Shown piece after piece: positions 8,780 through 17,279 of a DNA stretch of 64,000 nucleotides. The stretch comes from Lachnospiraceae bacterium (GTDB lineage: Bacteria; Bacillota; Clostridia; Lachnospirales; Lachnospiraceae), in the NCBI GenBank assembly GCA_030524525.1, contig JAUNGI010000011.1, positions 1 to 64,000 of the forward strand. Reading direction: 5' to 3'. The notes under the pieces are model-generated. The model ran no database searches. It saw only the letters and a list, made by a program, of their open reading frames with translations, and had not been told where the DNA came from. Made by a program: the position numbers and the translations under genes. Position 1 is the stretch's first letter; the number at the start of each line of letters is the position of its first letter.

Positions 8780-8861
8780 GCAGAGGGCAGATTCCACACT
8801 TGGCGGAGAAGCTGCCGAACATACAAAAAAGAAAGACACTAAGGAAGGAACGATGTAACCA

Positions 8862-11800
8862 ATGAGAACGAGACACATGCCAAGAAAAATTCTCGCAGGT
8901 TTTTTGAGCGCGGCGATGCTGTTATCCATGCTGCCGATGACCGCGTTTGCAGCGGAGACGGAAACGCCTGCGGTTGATGCGCCGAGAGCGGCGATCAACA
9001 CGGCGTCGGAGGGAAGCGGCCATGCGACCTTGCAGGAGGCCATTGCGGAAGCCGAGTCCGGCGATACGATCACACTTTGGTCTGACCTCACGGAAAGCGT
9101 CACCATTCCTGCCGGACAGGAGATCATTCTTGATCTGAATGGCAAGACCTTGACAAACGAGGCGGGGAAGGACACCATTACCGTTTCGCTGGGCGCGAAG
9201 CTGACGGTGAACGGGGACGGTACGGTTGACAATGTATCGCACCAGATGGCGGCGCTTGTAAATAACGGCACCGTTGTTTTGAACGGAGGCAGCTATACGC
9301 GCAGTCAGGAGGCGAGCACGTCAACGGAGGACTCGAACGGGAACAGCTATTATAACATTCTCAATCACGGCGTCATGACCGTCAACGAGGGCGTTTCCGT
9401 GATTTCCACGGGCGCGTTTTCCAGCCTGATCGACAATGGCTATTATAATTATGCAAGTACAAATCCAAGGGTCGGATATGTCGAAGGGATCAACCAGCCG
9501 GCGCCGTCCCTGACGATTAACGGAGGCGTTTTCTCCGGAGGGATCAACACGATCAAGAACGATGACGCCGCGACGGCGGTTATTCTGGACGGCGTTTTTT
9601 CCAACGTAACGCATGCGGTCGTTTATAATGCCAACAAGGTTCTGATCAGCGGCGGCGCCTTCTATGCAAATGACAACTATGCGCTTTTCAACTGCAGCTA
9701 TAATACGGAGCCGAATGTGGTGGAAGCGGAAATTACGGACGGAACCTTTGAGGGCATCGTTTACAGCGGGGCGCTTGCAAAGATCGCGGTCTCCGGCGGT
9801 ACCTACTCCGAGCCGTTTCCGGAGTCTTACTGCGCGGAGGGCTTTATCCTTGTCGAGCAGGAGGACGGCGGCTACGGCATTGCTTCCGATGAGTATGTTG
9901 CGTCGGTCAAGGGCAGCGACGGCAGCATTACGCTTTATGAATCGCTGCAGGCGGCGATCGACGCTGCGGAGGCGGAGGCAGTCGTTAAATTGCTGGGCGA
10001 TGTGACCGAGAGCATTACGATCGCCAAGGGTCAGAGCATCGTCTTGGAGCTGAACGGCAAAACCCTGACCGGCGAAGCCAATTCCCATGGGATCAGCAAC
10101 AGCGGGACCCTGACCGTCAGAAACGGCAGCATTGTTCCGGGCAGCTACGGCAGCACGACGAAGTACGTCCTGTATTCCTACGGCGGGACTACCACCGTGG
10201 AAGATGTAACGATCGAAAATGCTCAGAACTATATGTTCTATCTTTCGAACAATGCCCAAATGACTATTCGGAGCGGTAAATTTACACAGAATGCACAGAA
10301 GTCCATGATCTATATTACCAGCACCTCAACGCTGGTGACGATCGACGGCGGTACCTTCACCCGGGCTGCGGACGACAATGTGAATGTGATGCTGAATCGG
10401 GGCTCCGGCGGAAAATATGTGATCACCGGGGGCGTTTTCGCGGACGGCAGCTCCCTGATCCTGAAGGACAGTACGTACTATACGGTTACCGGCGGCAGGT
10501 TTTCCTCGCCGGTCTATGCGGCGAATTGTCCTGCGGGCTATGGGCCTACGACCGAGCCGGACGGGAACGGCTACTATACCGTAACGGAGCTGGCGGAGGA
10601 TACCGCCGTGGTCGTTCTGACGTATCGGGACGAGACCGATCAAGAGGTGACTGCGTACTATACCGATCCGCAGGTGGCCCTGAACGATGCGCACTCGAAA
10701 AACGGCGCGGTCGTAACGATCAAAAAGGATGTGACGACCGGTTCGCTTTCCGCTTACTATGCGAAGCTGGTGGTTGATGAGGGGGTTGTTCTGACCTGCA
10801 CCACGCTTATGGTTTCCTCCGCCAGCACAGCGGGCGTGACGGTAGAAAATAACGGCACCATTATTGCCGAGAGCGTCGCCGGCACCAGCGGCGGCGGAAC
10901 CCTTGTAAACAACGGAACGATCTCCTGCGGTAAGTCGTTTAACGCTTCCACGGTCAGCGCCGACGGCACGGGCTGGGAAAACAACGGTACGATCGAGGTC
11001 GGCGGGACCGCAACGCTGAAAGCATTTGTCAACAACGGGACCGTTTCGGGGACCGCTGACGCCACCATGACGGTAGTGGAGGCTGCCGCTTCGGGCACCG
11101 GCGCCGCATATCAGGTGGGCTCCTACCGTTGGGACGAGGCACAGAACGCATGGGTATTATTGGATAACACTGCGCTGGTAATACGGGACAATGCGATCGT
11201 GGGCGGTTTTTCCACCCTTGCGGCGGCATACAGCTATGCCAAGGAGGGCGATATCGTTCAGCTGCAGAAGGACGTGACGCTCACCAGCCGCTTTGGCATC
11301 AGCAAGAGCATCACGTTGGATCTGAATAAATTTACCGTTACCGACAATACCACGAGCAACGGCATCTATATCAGCGGTCTGACCGCCATTGCGGTTACGA
11401 TCAAGAACGGTACGATCATTGCGAACAACAGCTACGCCGGGATCTATATTAATCGAAAAGCCAGCGTGACGGCGGAAAGTCTGACGATTGACACGAGCGC
11501 GTCCGGCGGCGGTTCCGGATATAAGGGGAATACCCCCGGCGTTTATCTGGAAAGCAGCAGCACCTTTACGCTGGACGCGGACAGCAAAATCCTGAGCAAT
11601 GAGGTGGGCATATTTACGCTTGGTCAATCCGTTGCCAACGTGTACGGAACGGTGGAAACCATCAGCGCTTACTGGGCGACAGATGATGTGGCGGGAGGTT
11701 ACGCGGCAATACAGGGCAACGGTACCGACAAGACGGCGCCCGGCACCACCATCAATATTTATCCGGGCGCGGTGGTCAAGTCGTCGGGCTTCGGAATGGG

Positions 11801-13220
11801 CATCTACCATCCGCAGGTCGGTACCCTGAACATTTACGGCGGGACGATTTCCGGCAACACCGGGATCGGCATCAAATCCGGCAATCTGAATATTACCGGC
11901 GGTACGATCGAGGGAACGCGCACGGGAGAATATCAGGAACCGGAATCCGCCACCAACGGCATCAGCAGCGACGGCTCCGCAATTCTGATCGATTCGTATA
12001 TCGGCTACGCGGGCTCCATGAATATCCATATCTCCGGTCAGGACACGACGCTCCGGAGCGCCAGCGGCTACGCGCTTCGTGAGATCGGCAATACGAGCGG
12101 CGAGACCAATGTGGTTACTTTGATCATTACCGAAGGTACGTTGGAGGGCGCATCCGACAAGGCGGCGGTTCTGGTGCGCGAGGAGACGGCGGAGACGGTT
12201 GACGTTTCCGGCGGAAACTTCTCCAGCAAGGTACCGGAGGAATACTGCGCAGACAGCTACGTTCCGACGGAATTGGATCCGGAGACCGGCATGTACACCG
12301 TCCTGCAGCCTACGATAAAGGTTTACAGCGCTACGCTGACGCTGGACGGCACCATCGGCGTGAACTTCTATGTGGATCTGTCCGACGTGGAGGAGGCGGA
12401 TCGAGCGGCTTACCGTATGCATTTTACGGTGAACGGTACCGAACTTGAGGCGGCGTACGACGCCGATGCCTACCGGATCTTCAACGGAAAGAAATACTAC
12501 CGCTTTACCTGTCCTGTGGCGGCAAAGCAGATGACGGATACCATTACGGCGCAGGTATTTGCGGAAAACGCCGTATCCAAACAGTATACCTATTCCGTAA
12601 AGAAGTACTGCGACCGTATGATCAATAACGCAAACAGCGACGAGAGTCTGAAAGCCTTGCTGAAGGCCATGCTGAATTACGGCGGCTATGCGCAGGAGGT
12701 GTTCGGTTACAATACGGGAAGTCTTGCAAACGCAGATCTGTATGCCGAAGGTGAGGATCCGGTAAACAGTGTGACCGCCGAGCAGCTTCAGGATTTTGCC
12801 TCCGTTGTGGAAGGCGAGCTGCCCGCCGGAATTACCCGGGTGAGTGCAACGCTGACACTGGAATCTGCCGCGATGATCCGGTTCTATATCTACACGGAAG
12901 GCGATATCAGTGAGTACCGGTTCTCCGTGAACGGAAAGGAATGCACGCCCGTACAGAACACGGGAACGGGCGCTGACACAAATTATTATATCGAGGTGCC
13001 GGATATTACGGCGCGGCAGCTCGGCAAGATTTATACGCTGTCGATCAGCAAGGACAGTCAGCAGTATTCGATTACTTACAGTGCTCTGACCTATGCATAT
13101 AATATGTTGGCAAGCACCGATGAAAAGATTTTAGGTAATACGGCATTGCAGAATGTGGTCAAGGCAATGTATCTGTATTATAAAGCCGCACAGGAATACG
13201 GCGGCTGGCTGGAAAACTAA
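8862..13220 (+). CDS. Large secreted right-handed beta-helix surface protein
   Basis: This 1452-residue protein has a clear signal peptide (RKILAGFLSAAMLLSMLPMTAFA, cut near residue 31). Three domains begin with a 'T-L-x-E-A-I-x-x-A-x-x-G-D-T-I-T-L' element (about 55-97, 355-400, 785-830) followed by a run of short beta repeats rich in NGT, NGG and GGTF, the look of a parallel beta-helix. The C-terminal ~300 residues carry two related modules (from about 1151 and 1326), each beginning SATLTL and ending in an AMxxYxxxAQE-type helix. I see no LPxTG motif or membrane anchor, so attachment to the cell is unexplained. Beta-helix proteins of this kind in gut Firmicutes bind or cut polysaccharides or act as adhesins; I see no catalytic signature. 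The Shine-Dalgarno (8841-8848) is 13 bases from the ATG and closer to the start-stop codon pair. Confidence 0.85.
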   Translation: MRTRHMPRKILAGFLSAAMLLSMLPMTAFAAETETPAVDAPRAAINTASEGSGHATLQEAIAEAESGDTITLWSDLTESVTIPAGQEIILDLNGKTLTNEAGKDTITVSLGAKLTVNGDGTVDNVSHQMAALVNNGTVVLNGGSYTRSQEASTSTEDSNGNSYYNILNHGVMTVNEGVSVISTGAFSSLIDNGYYNYASTNPRVGYVEGINQPAPSLTINGGVFSGGINTIKNDDAATAVILDGVFSNVTHAVVYNANKVLISGGAFYANDNYALFNCSYNTEPNVVEAEITDGTFEGIVYSGALAKIAVSGGTYSEPFPESYCAEGFILVEQEDGGYGIASDEYVASVKGSDGSITLYESLQAAIDAAEAEAVVKLLGDVTESITIAKGQSIVLELNGKTLTGEANSHGISNSGTLTVRNGSIVPGSYGSTTKYVLYSYGGTTTVEDVTIENAQNYMFYLSNNAQMTIRSGKFTQNAQKSMIYITSTSTLVTIDGGTFTRAADDNVNVMLNRGSGGKYVITGGVFADGSSLILKDSTYYTVTGGRFSSPVYAANCPAGYGPTTEPDGNGYYTVTELAEDTAVVVLTYRDETDQEVTAYYTDPQVALNDAHSKNGAVVTIKKDVTTGSLSAYYAKLVVDEGVVLTCTTLMVSSASTAGVTVENNGTIIAESVAGTSGGGTLVNNGTISCGKSFNASTVSADGTGWENNGTIEVGGTATLKAFVNNGTVSGTADATMTVVEAAASGTGAAYQVGSYRWDEAQNAWVLLDNTALVIRDNAIVGGFSTLAAAYSYAKEGDIVQLQKDVTLTSRFGISKSITLDLNKFTVTDNTTSNGIYISGLTAIAVTIKNGTIIANNSYAGIYINRKASVTAESLTIDTSASGGGSGYKGNTPGVYLESSSTFTLDADSKILSNEVGIFTLGQSVANVYGTVETISAYWATDDVAGGYAAIQGNGTDKTAPGTTINIYPGAVVKSSGFGMGIYHPQVGTLNIYGGTISGNTGIGIKSGNLNITGGTIEGTRTGEYQEPESATNGISSDGSAILIDSYIGYAGSMNIHISGQDTTLRSASGYALREIGNTSGETNVVTLIITEGTLEGASDKAAVLVREETAETVDVSGGNFSSKVPEEYCADSYVPTELDPETGMYTVLQPTIKVYSATLTLDGTIGVNFYVDLSDVEEADRAAYRMHFTVNGTELEAAYDADAYRIFNGKKYYRFTCPVAAKQMTDTITAQVFAENAVSKQYTYSVKKYCDRMINNANSDESLKALLKAMLNYGGYAQEVFGYNTGSLANADLYAEGEDPVNSVTAEQLQDFASVVEGELPAGITRVSATLTLESAAMIRFYIYTEGDISEYRFSVNGKECTPVQNTGTGADTNYYIEVPDITARQLGKIYTLSISKDSQQYSITYSALTYAYNMLASTDEKILGNTALQNVVKAMYLYYKAAQEYGGWLEN

Positions 13221-13238
13221 GAAAAGGAGGGGAAAAGA

Positions 13239-13337
13239 ATGGAGAAATATGTTACGCCGGAGATGGAAGTGATCTGCTTTGAGGTTGAGGACATCATTAC
13301 CTCGAGTAATGAATTGCCGCCGGATGTTTTTGACTGA
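13239..13337 (+). CDS. 32-residue peptide, possible RiPP-like precursor
   Basis: A short gene with a very strong ribosome binding site (AAAGGAGGGG), 18 bp after the surface protein. It encodes 32 residues beginning MEKYVTPEMEVICFEVED, then IITSSNELPPDVFD. The form, an acidic leader with the EVEDIIT motif and a short Ser/Pro tail, resembles tiny conserved Clostridia peptides that I have seen only as hypothetical proteins; that resemblance is from memory and needs a search. It has one cysteine and no membrane segment. Two genes downstream lies a SipW-like S26 peptidase, which could process an exported product. There is no radical SAM, LanM-like or PqqD gene beside it, so a modified-peptide role is speculative. 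Confidence 0.6.
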   Translation: MEKYVTPEMEVICFEVEDIITSSNELPPDVFD

Positions 13338-13438
13338 GTTAAAACCTTGAAACAGACGATCAAAGAAGCTGTACACGGAATGGCGGAGGCGGTATTTTGG
13401 GTATCGCCCCCGCCCTTCTGTTCAGAGGAGATACGCAG

Positions 13439-13966
13439 ATGAAGAAGCTGATTCTGGGAAGCGCTTGTTTTCTTGCGGTACTTCTGACTGCCGCGGCAGT
13501 AATGTGGCGGTTTTCCGGGGAAAAGCAGGAAGAAAGAAAAGAAGAGCATCCCGTCGCATCCGGGACGGCGGCCGCCCCTGCCGGGCAGGGAACGCCGGAC
13601 GACAAGGCTGACCCGAACCGGAAGGAAGCGTCCGATGGGCAGGCTGCCCCGGACATTCCGGCGGATCCCGACGGCGGTGCAGAGACCGCTTCGAAGGAGG
13701 AGCCGGTGGGGGCGACGGATTTTGGCGACGATACCCCGTCCGAGGGGACCGGGGAGGGTCCTGCCGATGTTATGGAAAGCGAGGGGACCGGGGAAGGTCC
13801 TGCCGATGTTTTGGAGAGCGAGGGGACCGGGAAGGTCCCTGACGATGGTACGGAAACCGAGGATGGCGGAGCTCTTGGCGGCGAGGCTGCCGGGAACAAC
13901 GGAGAGCAGACCGATGCGACGGAGCCGGATACAGGCAATGAGCTGCCTGTGGATTGGCTCAACTAA
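13439..13966 (+). CDS. Membrane-anchored low-complexity acidic protein
   Basis: I chose the ATG at 13439, with GAGGAG upstream; a longer frame from 13397 lacks a site. The 175-residue product has one N-terminal hydrophobic segment (about 3-23) ending in WRF, then a long Gly/Glu/Asp/Pro-rich outside region. Near the middle is a repeat of about 14 residues (ESEGTGEGPADV, three imperfect copies; 42-bp DNA repeat at about 13740-13860). No folded domain is apparent. It looks like a disordered surface spacer. It sits between the 32-residue peptide and the S26 peptidase and is probably co-transcribed with both. The repeat is a likely site of length variation between strains. Confidence 0.65.
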   Translation: MKKLILGSACFLAVLLTAAAVMWRFSGEKQEERKEEHPVASGTAAAPAGQGTPDDKADPNRKEASDGQAAPDIPADPDGGAETASKEEPVGATDFGDDTPSEGTGEGPADVMESEGTGEGPADVLESEGTGKVPDDGTETEDGGALGGEAAGNNGEQTDATEPDTGNELPVDWLN

Positions 13967-14018
13967 GGAAGCATGGGAGTGCGAGAGTGGAAAGCGGAAT
14001 GCCGGATGGGAGTTTGGA

Positions 14019-14468
14019 ATGAGCAGCGGAAAAACTTATGAGGAATATTTAGCCGAAAACGGGACGTTGACCTATACCTTTTCCGGAGTAAGCATGAATC
14101 CCATGCTGAAACAAGGACGCGATCTCTTTACGGTAAAGGCGAAAACGGCGGAGCGCTGCCGGAAATATGATGTGGTGCTGTACCGCCGTCCGCCCAGTCA
14201 CTACGTTCTGCATCGGGTCGTGAAGGTGCGGGAGCACGATTATGTGATCTTGGGAGACAACTGCATTGCAAAGGAATATGGAATCACCGACGACGATATT
14301 TTGGGCGTGCTGACGGAATTTGTGCGGGCGGGGAAACGGATCTCCGCAGAGAATCGGCTTTATCGGTTTTATGCACGCGTCTGGTATGCGTTCTATCCGC
14401 TCCGAATGCTGATAAAGAAGGGGAAAAGAAGAATGAAACGAGGAAACGATGCTGCGGAAAAAACATGA
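14019..14468 (+). CDS. S24/S26-type signal peptidase-like protein (Ser-His, SipW/Sec11 type)
   Basis: A 149-residue protein with a signal peptidase core. SGVSMNP contains the probable nucleophile Ser25, LHRVV contains His65 where Lys is found in ordinary bacterial enzymes, and ILGDNC (78-82) matches the family's third box. The Ser-His form is that of SipW/Sec11 enzymes, which process special substrates such as TasA in Bacillus. Unlike a true leader peptidase there is no N-terminal membrane anchor; a weakly hydrophobic stretch is near residues 115-130. I chose the ATG at 14019 with GGGAG upstream. Its neighbours (32-residue peptide, low-complexity protein, beta-helix protein) are candidate substrates. 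A weak terminator follows at 14531. The catalytic assignment is by motif only. Confidence 0.7.
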   Translation: MSSGKTYEEYLAENGTLTYTFSGVSMNPMLKQGRDLFTVKAKTAERCRKYDVVLYRRPPSHYVLHRVVKVREHDYVILGDNCIAKEYGITDDDILGVLTEFVRAGKRISAENRLYRFYARVWYAFYPLRMLIKKGKRRMKRGNDAAEKT

Positions 14469-14530
14469 GGCTGCGAAAAAGCACGGAGCGGTGATCGGTC
14501 AGCGCTTTTAGAAGTCGAAGGATATGTTTA

Positions 14531-14562
14531 GAGGCACGGAAGCTACAGCTCCGTGCCTCTTT
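14531..14562 (+). terminator. Probable terminator after the S26 peptidase gene
   Basis: GAGGCACGG/CCGTGCCTC stem with an inner AGCT/AGCT pairing, followed by a short TCTTT. The T-tract is poor. The stretch 14563-14736 is AT-rich and I see no gene in it. Confidence 0.55.
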
Positions 14563-14736
14563 GCGTGCAATGGAAAAGTAATGTAAGGCTTGGAATTAAA
14601 AAGTGATATGCTGTTTTGTATGATGACAAATGCCTTTTCTGCGGAAGAATTCGTGATAAAATGCGATTTGAAAGGAGGAAATAGAGATTCTGATATTAAA
14701 ATGGGGAATAAATTTCTGGATTCTTACGTTTTGGGG

Positions 14737-14765
14737 TTGACAATAGAAGAGTAATAGGATATATA
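14737..14765 (+). promoter_or_regulatory. Predicted sigma-A promoter for the 14.8-20.4 kb gene group
   Basis: TTGACA (14737-14742), a 17-bp spacer, and TATATA (14760-14765). The next start codon is at 14837, preceded by GAGGGGGAG. Confidence 0.65.
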
Positions 14766-14836
14766 TGTATTATACTTGCGTGTTGGGTATTCGTTGCGCA
14801 AAAAAGAATAAATATATCTACGAGGGGGAGTAAATC

Positions 14837-15763
14837 ATGTTGAGAAACAAATTGATCTGTCTAGGACTGGCGATTTTGGTCATTATCGGAATCTTTCCGG
14901 AAAAGGTGTGCGGAGAAGCAGAGGCGGCAAATGTTACATGGGTGGAGACGACGTATGATAGCGAGAGACGGATTAATGTGTGTACTACAAGCCACACTTA
15001 TTTCAATAATATAAAGCAGGGCACGAACTGCTGGACTGCGCATCGAATTGATAAAGGGACATGGATCGGTACGATCATTATGAGCGTAACCTCCAGCAGA
15101 ACGGAATCTGCGCTTTTGTATACCTATAACAACGGAACGAGCTATGGCAAAACATGGGGAAATTCCTATGATATTTTAATTACGATGCAGCCCCAGAGTT
15201 ATATTAAGGCAAAACCGTACATTGGATCGAGCTATAATATGACCGACGCGAAGGTCTGGGTTTCCGGCGTAATAAAAACGCTTTACCCGGCGAGCGAGGA
15301 CTTGGTTAATTGGTGCCGAACCCGTAATACAAAATCAACGGGCTTCTTGGAGGATTGGTCGCCAAGGTATCGAACCGATACAAGCGGATGGGACCATGTA
15401 GATATTTCTTTTGGAGTATCTGTGAAAGAAAAAACATTTAACGTTAGCTTGGGAAAGACGATCAGTGTAAAAGATGAATTTGTAAAGTCGTATGACAAGA
15501 CAGACTCCTCGACGGGGTGTTATAAAACGAGATATGATTACAAAAAATATAATAAATTGGGCTATTGTTCTTCGGATAGAAAGAAAAGGGTATTTGGAAA
15601 TACAACCGTTCATGATTCTGTCACATGGAGAAATTGCTTCAAGGAATTTAGCGGTTATGTGTATGCAACAGCAACCTTTACAGTATGCGACAGCAAAACA
15701 TGGCCAACGGAGCTGGTTACAGCGTCAGCAACCATTACAAGTGCAAAAATGATTATTAAATAG
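14837..15763 (+). CDS. Secreted protein of unknown function
   Basis: A 308-residue protein with a signal peptide (hydrophobic 6-21, probable cut after AEA near residue 32) and a strong ribosome binding site (GAGGGGGAG). The mature part is rich in Ser, Thr, Tyr, Trp and Lys with six or seven cysteines, no further membrane segment and no motif I recognise. It looks like an exported beta-sandwich-type domain, perhaps a bacteriocin-like or cell-surface protein. The next gene overlaps or abuts its stop, and three paralogous membrane proteins and an ABC protein follow on the same strand. That arrangement suggests a cassette in which this protein is exported or the membrane proteins protect against it. 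The stretch is AT-richer than its surroundings. Function is unknown. Confidence 0.7.
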   Translation: MLRNKLICLGLAILVIIGIFPEKVCGEAEAANVTWVETTYDSERRINVCTTSHTYFNNIKQGTNCWTAHRIDKGTWIGTIIMSVTSSRTESALLYTYNNGTSYGKTWGNSYDILITMQPQSYIKAKPYIGSSYNMTDAKVWVSGVIKTLYPASEDLVNWCRTRNTKSTGFLEDWSPRYRTDTSGWDHVDISFGVSVKEKTFNVSLGKTISVKDEFVKSYDKTDSSTGCYKTRYDYKKYNKLGYCSSDRKKRVFGNTTVHDSVTWRNCFKEFSGYVYATATFTVCDSKTWPTELVTASATITSAKMIIK

Positions 15764-15774
15764 TGAGGGTTAAT

Positions 15775-16380
15775 GTGAAAAAAATAGTTGGCATTATGGG
15801 CTGCGTTTGCCTCCTTGCGGGAATTCTTGCACTCTCTCTTTCTCTTTACAAAAACAGAGAAAAAGAGGAAAAGCCGCCCACCTCAAAATACCGCGACGAG
15901 GGCTGGTTCCCCGGCGAATATGCCGCCTATGCCGTGCGGGAAAAATATCCGACGGACATTCTGTGGATCGGGCCGTGGGAGGAATACGAGTGGGAGCTGC
16001 CGGTACGGTTTGCGGAAACCGTTGACCGTGAAACGCTGACGATGCGGGACGGCTTTCAGTATATGTATATTGTGGTCAATGATCTTGAGGGCAGCGTTAC
16101 GCTGACGGAGGAGGAGTATCGGCTGATCAATGCCTATGTGAAGTCGGATTCCCGATATCATTTTGTATACTTGGGAAAAGAGAAGCTTGCGGAAATTTGC
16201 GAGTATGGTTTTGGCGATAAGGAACAAGTCACTCCGGCGGATTATTCGGTCGGAATGTATCACTATGGGGAGCGCTTGGTTTCCAGTTGGGGCATTTACT
16301 CTCAAAACGATATTGACAATGAGCTGGGATTTTGTGAGTGTGTAATCGGAGGGTTAGAGAGTCATTTTCCTCAGGAATAG
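15775..16380 (+). CDS. Membrane-anchored protein of unknown function, paralogue 1 of 3
   Basis: I chose the GTG at 15775 (GAGGGT upstream), which aligns with the ATG of paralogue 2; a GTG at 15763 overlapping the previous stop is possible. The 201-residue product has one N-terminal hydrophobic segment (about 3-22), then a soluble domain beginning SKYRDEGWFPGEYAAY, with PTDILWIGPWEEYEW and YLGKEKLAEICEYGFGD later. It is probably a type II membrane protein with the domain outside. The DNA of the core (about 15885-16080) is almost identical to paralogues 2 and 3, while the ends differ, suggesting gene conversion. A distant relative lies at 30093-30740. Possible roles include immunity to the secreted protein at 14837, but nothing in the sequence proves it. 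Confidence 0.7.
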   Translation: MKKIVGIMGCVCLLAGILALSLSLYKNREKEEKPPTSKYRDEGWFPGEYAAYAVREKYPTDILWIGPWEEYEWELPVRFAETVDRETLTMRDGFQYMYIVVNDLEGSVTLTEEEYRLINAYVKSDSRYHFVYLGKEKLAEICEYGFGDKEQVTPADYSVGMYHYGERLVSSWGIYSQNDIDNELGFCECVIGGLESHFPQE

Positions 16381-16403
16381 CTATAAACGGAATGGTGAGG
16401 GGC

Positions 16404-16549
16404 ATTAGATTGAAAAATCACACCGATGTGCTGATTTTTCAATCGGCTATTTGTTTCTGAGCGAAAGCAAATAGCTTTGATGGCAGAAGAGAAATCGCCT
16501 TCGCGAATTTCTCTTCGCCTCTTCGCGACAGGGTCGCTCAGAAATGTGG
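16404..16549 (+). other. Structured element, copy 1 (possible pseudoknot RNA)
   Basis: A 13-bp hairpin (16408-16420 with 16432-16444) is followed by GCTATTTG/CAAATAGC (16446-16453 with 16468-16475). The loop of this second hairpin, TTTCTGAGCG (16454-16463), is perfectly complementary to CGCTCAGAAA (16535-16544), which makes a pseudoknot. Between them is a GAAGAGAAAT/ATTTCTCTTC hairpin. Copy 2 at 16550 keeps the same plan with different bases. Confidence 0.65.
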
Positions 16550-16654
16550 ATTAGATTGAAAAAACACACCGATGTGCTGATCTTTCAATCGGCTATTTGT
16601 GCCGGAGCATCACAAATAGCTTTGATGGTACCCCGTCGCTGGCGCTCCGGAATG
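16550..16654 (+). other. Structured element, copy 2 (possible pseudoknot RNA)
   Basis: A shorter relative of copy 1. GCTATTTGTG/CACAAATAGC pair at 16592-16601 and 16611-16620. The loop bases CCGGAGC (16602-16608) are complementary to GCTCCGG (16644-16650), so the loop-to-downstream pairing of copy 1 is kept with a wholly different sequence. The first hairpin is weaker here. Paralogue 2 begins 14 bp after the last pairing strand, so its ribosome binding site may be affected. Confidence 0.65.
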
Positions 16655-16663
16655 TGGATTAAT

Positions 16664-17269
16664 ATGAAAAAGATAATTGGAATTATGGGCTGCGTTTGTC
16701 TCCTTGCGGGAATTCTTGCGCTCCCTCTTTCTCTTTACAAAAACAGAGAAAAAGAGGAAAAGCCGCCCACCTCAAAATACCGCGACGAGGGCTGGTTCCC
16801 CGGCGAATATGCCGCCTATGCCGTGCGGGAAAAATATCCGACGGACATTCTGTGGATCGGGCCGTGGGAGGAATACGAGTGGGAGCTGCCGGTACGGTTT
16901 GCGGAAACCGTTGACCGTGAGACGCTGACGATGCGGGACGGCTTTCGGTATATGTACATTGTAGTTAACGACCTTGAGAGCAGCGTTACGCTGACGGAGG
17001 AGGAGTATCGACTGACCAATGCCTATGTGAAGTCGGATTCCCGCTATCATTTTTTGTATTTGGGGAAAGAGCGCTTAGCGGAAATTTGTGACTATGGCTT
17101 CGGGGATAAGGAGCAGATAACAAACATTGATTATTCGGTCGGAATGTACCATCGTGGAGAAAGATTAGTTTCTGTTTGGGGAGTTTATACGCAGTATGAG
17201 ATTGATTATGAGGCACGGCTCTGTGAGTATGTGATCGGCGGTTTGGAGTGCCGTCTTCCACAAGAGTAA
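16664..17269 (+). CDS. Membrane-anchored protein of unknown function, paralogue 2 of 3
   Basis: Starts at the ATG at 16664; an upstream extension to 16544 only runs through the structured element. The 201-residue product has an N-terminal membrane anchor and the same outside domain as paralogue 1. The two are nearly identical to about residue 120 and diverge after YLGKERLAEICDYGFGD. No Shine-Dalgarno is obvious (GTGGATTAAT precedes the ATG), and the pairing strand of the structured element ends only 14 bp upstream, so its translation may depend on that element's folding. I cannot assign a function. Confidence 0.7.
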   Translation: MKKIIGIMGCVCLLAGILALPLSLYKNREKEEKPPTSKYRDEGWFPGEYAAYAVREKYPTDILWIGPWEEYEWELPVRFAETVDRETLTMRDGFRYMYIVVNDLESSVTLTEEEYRLTNAYVKSDSRYHFLYLGKERLAEICDYGFGDKEQITNIDYSVGMYHRGERLVSVWGVYTQYEIDYEARLCEYVIGGLECRLPQE

Positions 17270-17279
17270 GGATAGGCTT

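Noticed and set aside
14661-14754. Short hydrophobic frame after AAAGGAGG in the 14.6 kb gap
   Set aside because: The frame starts at ATT without a usual start codon, and the alternative ATG at 14701 is too far from the purine-rich site.
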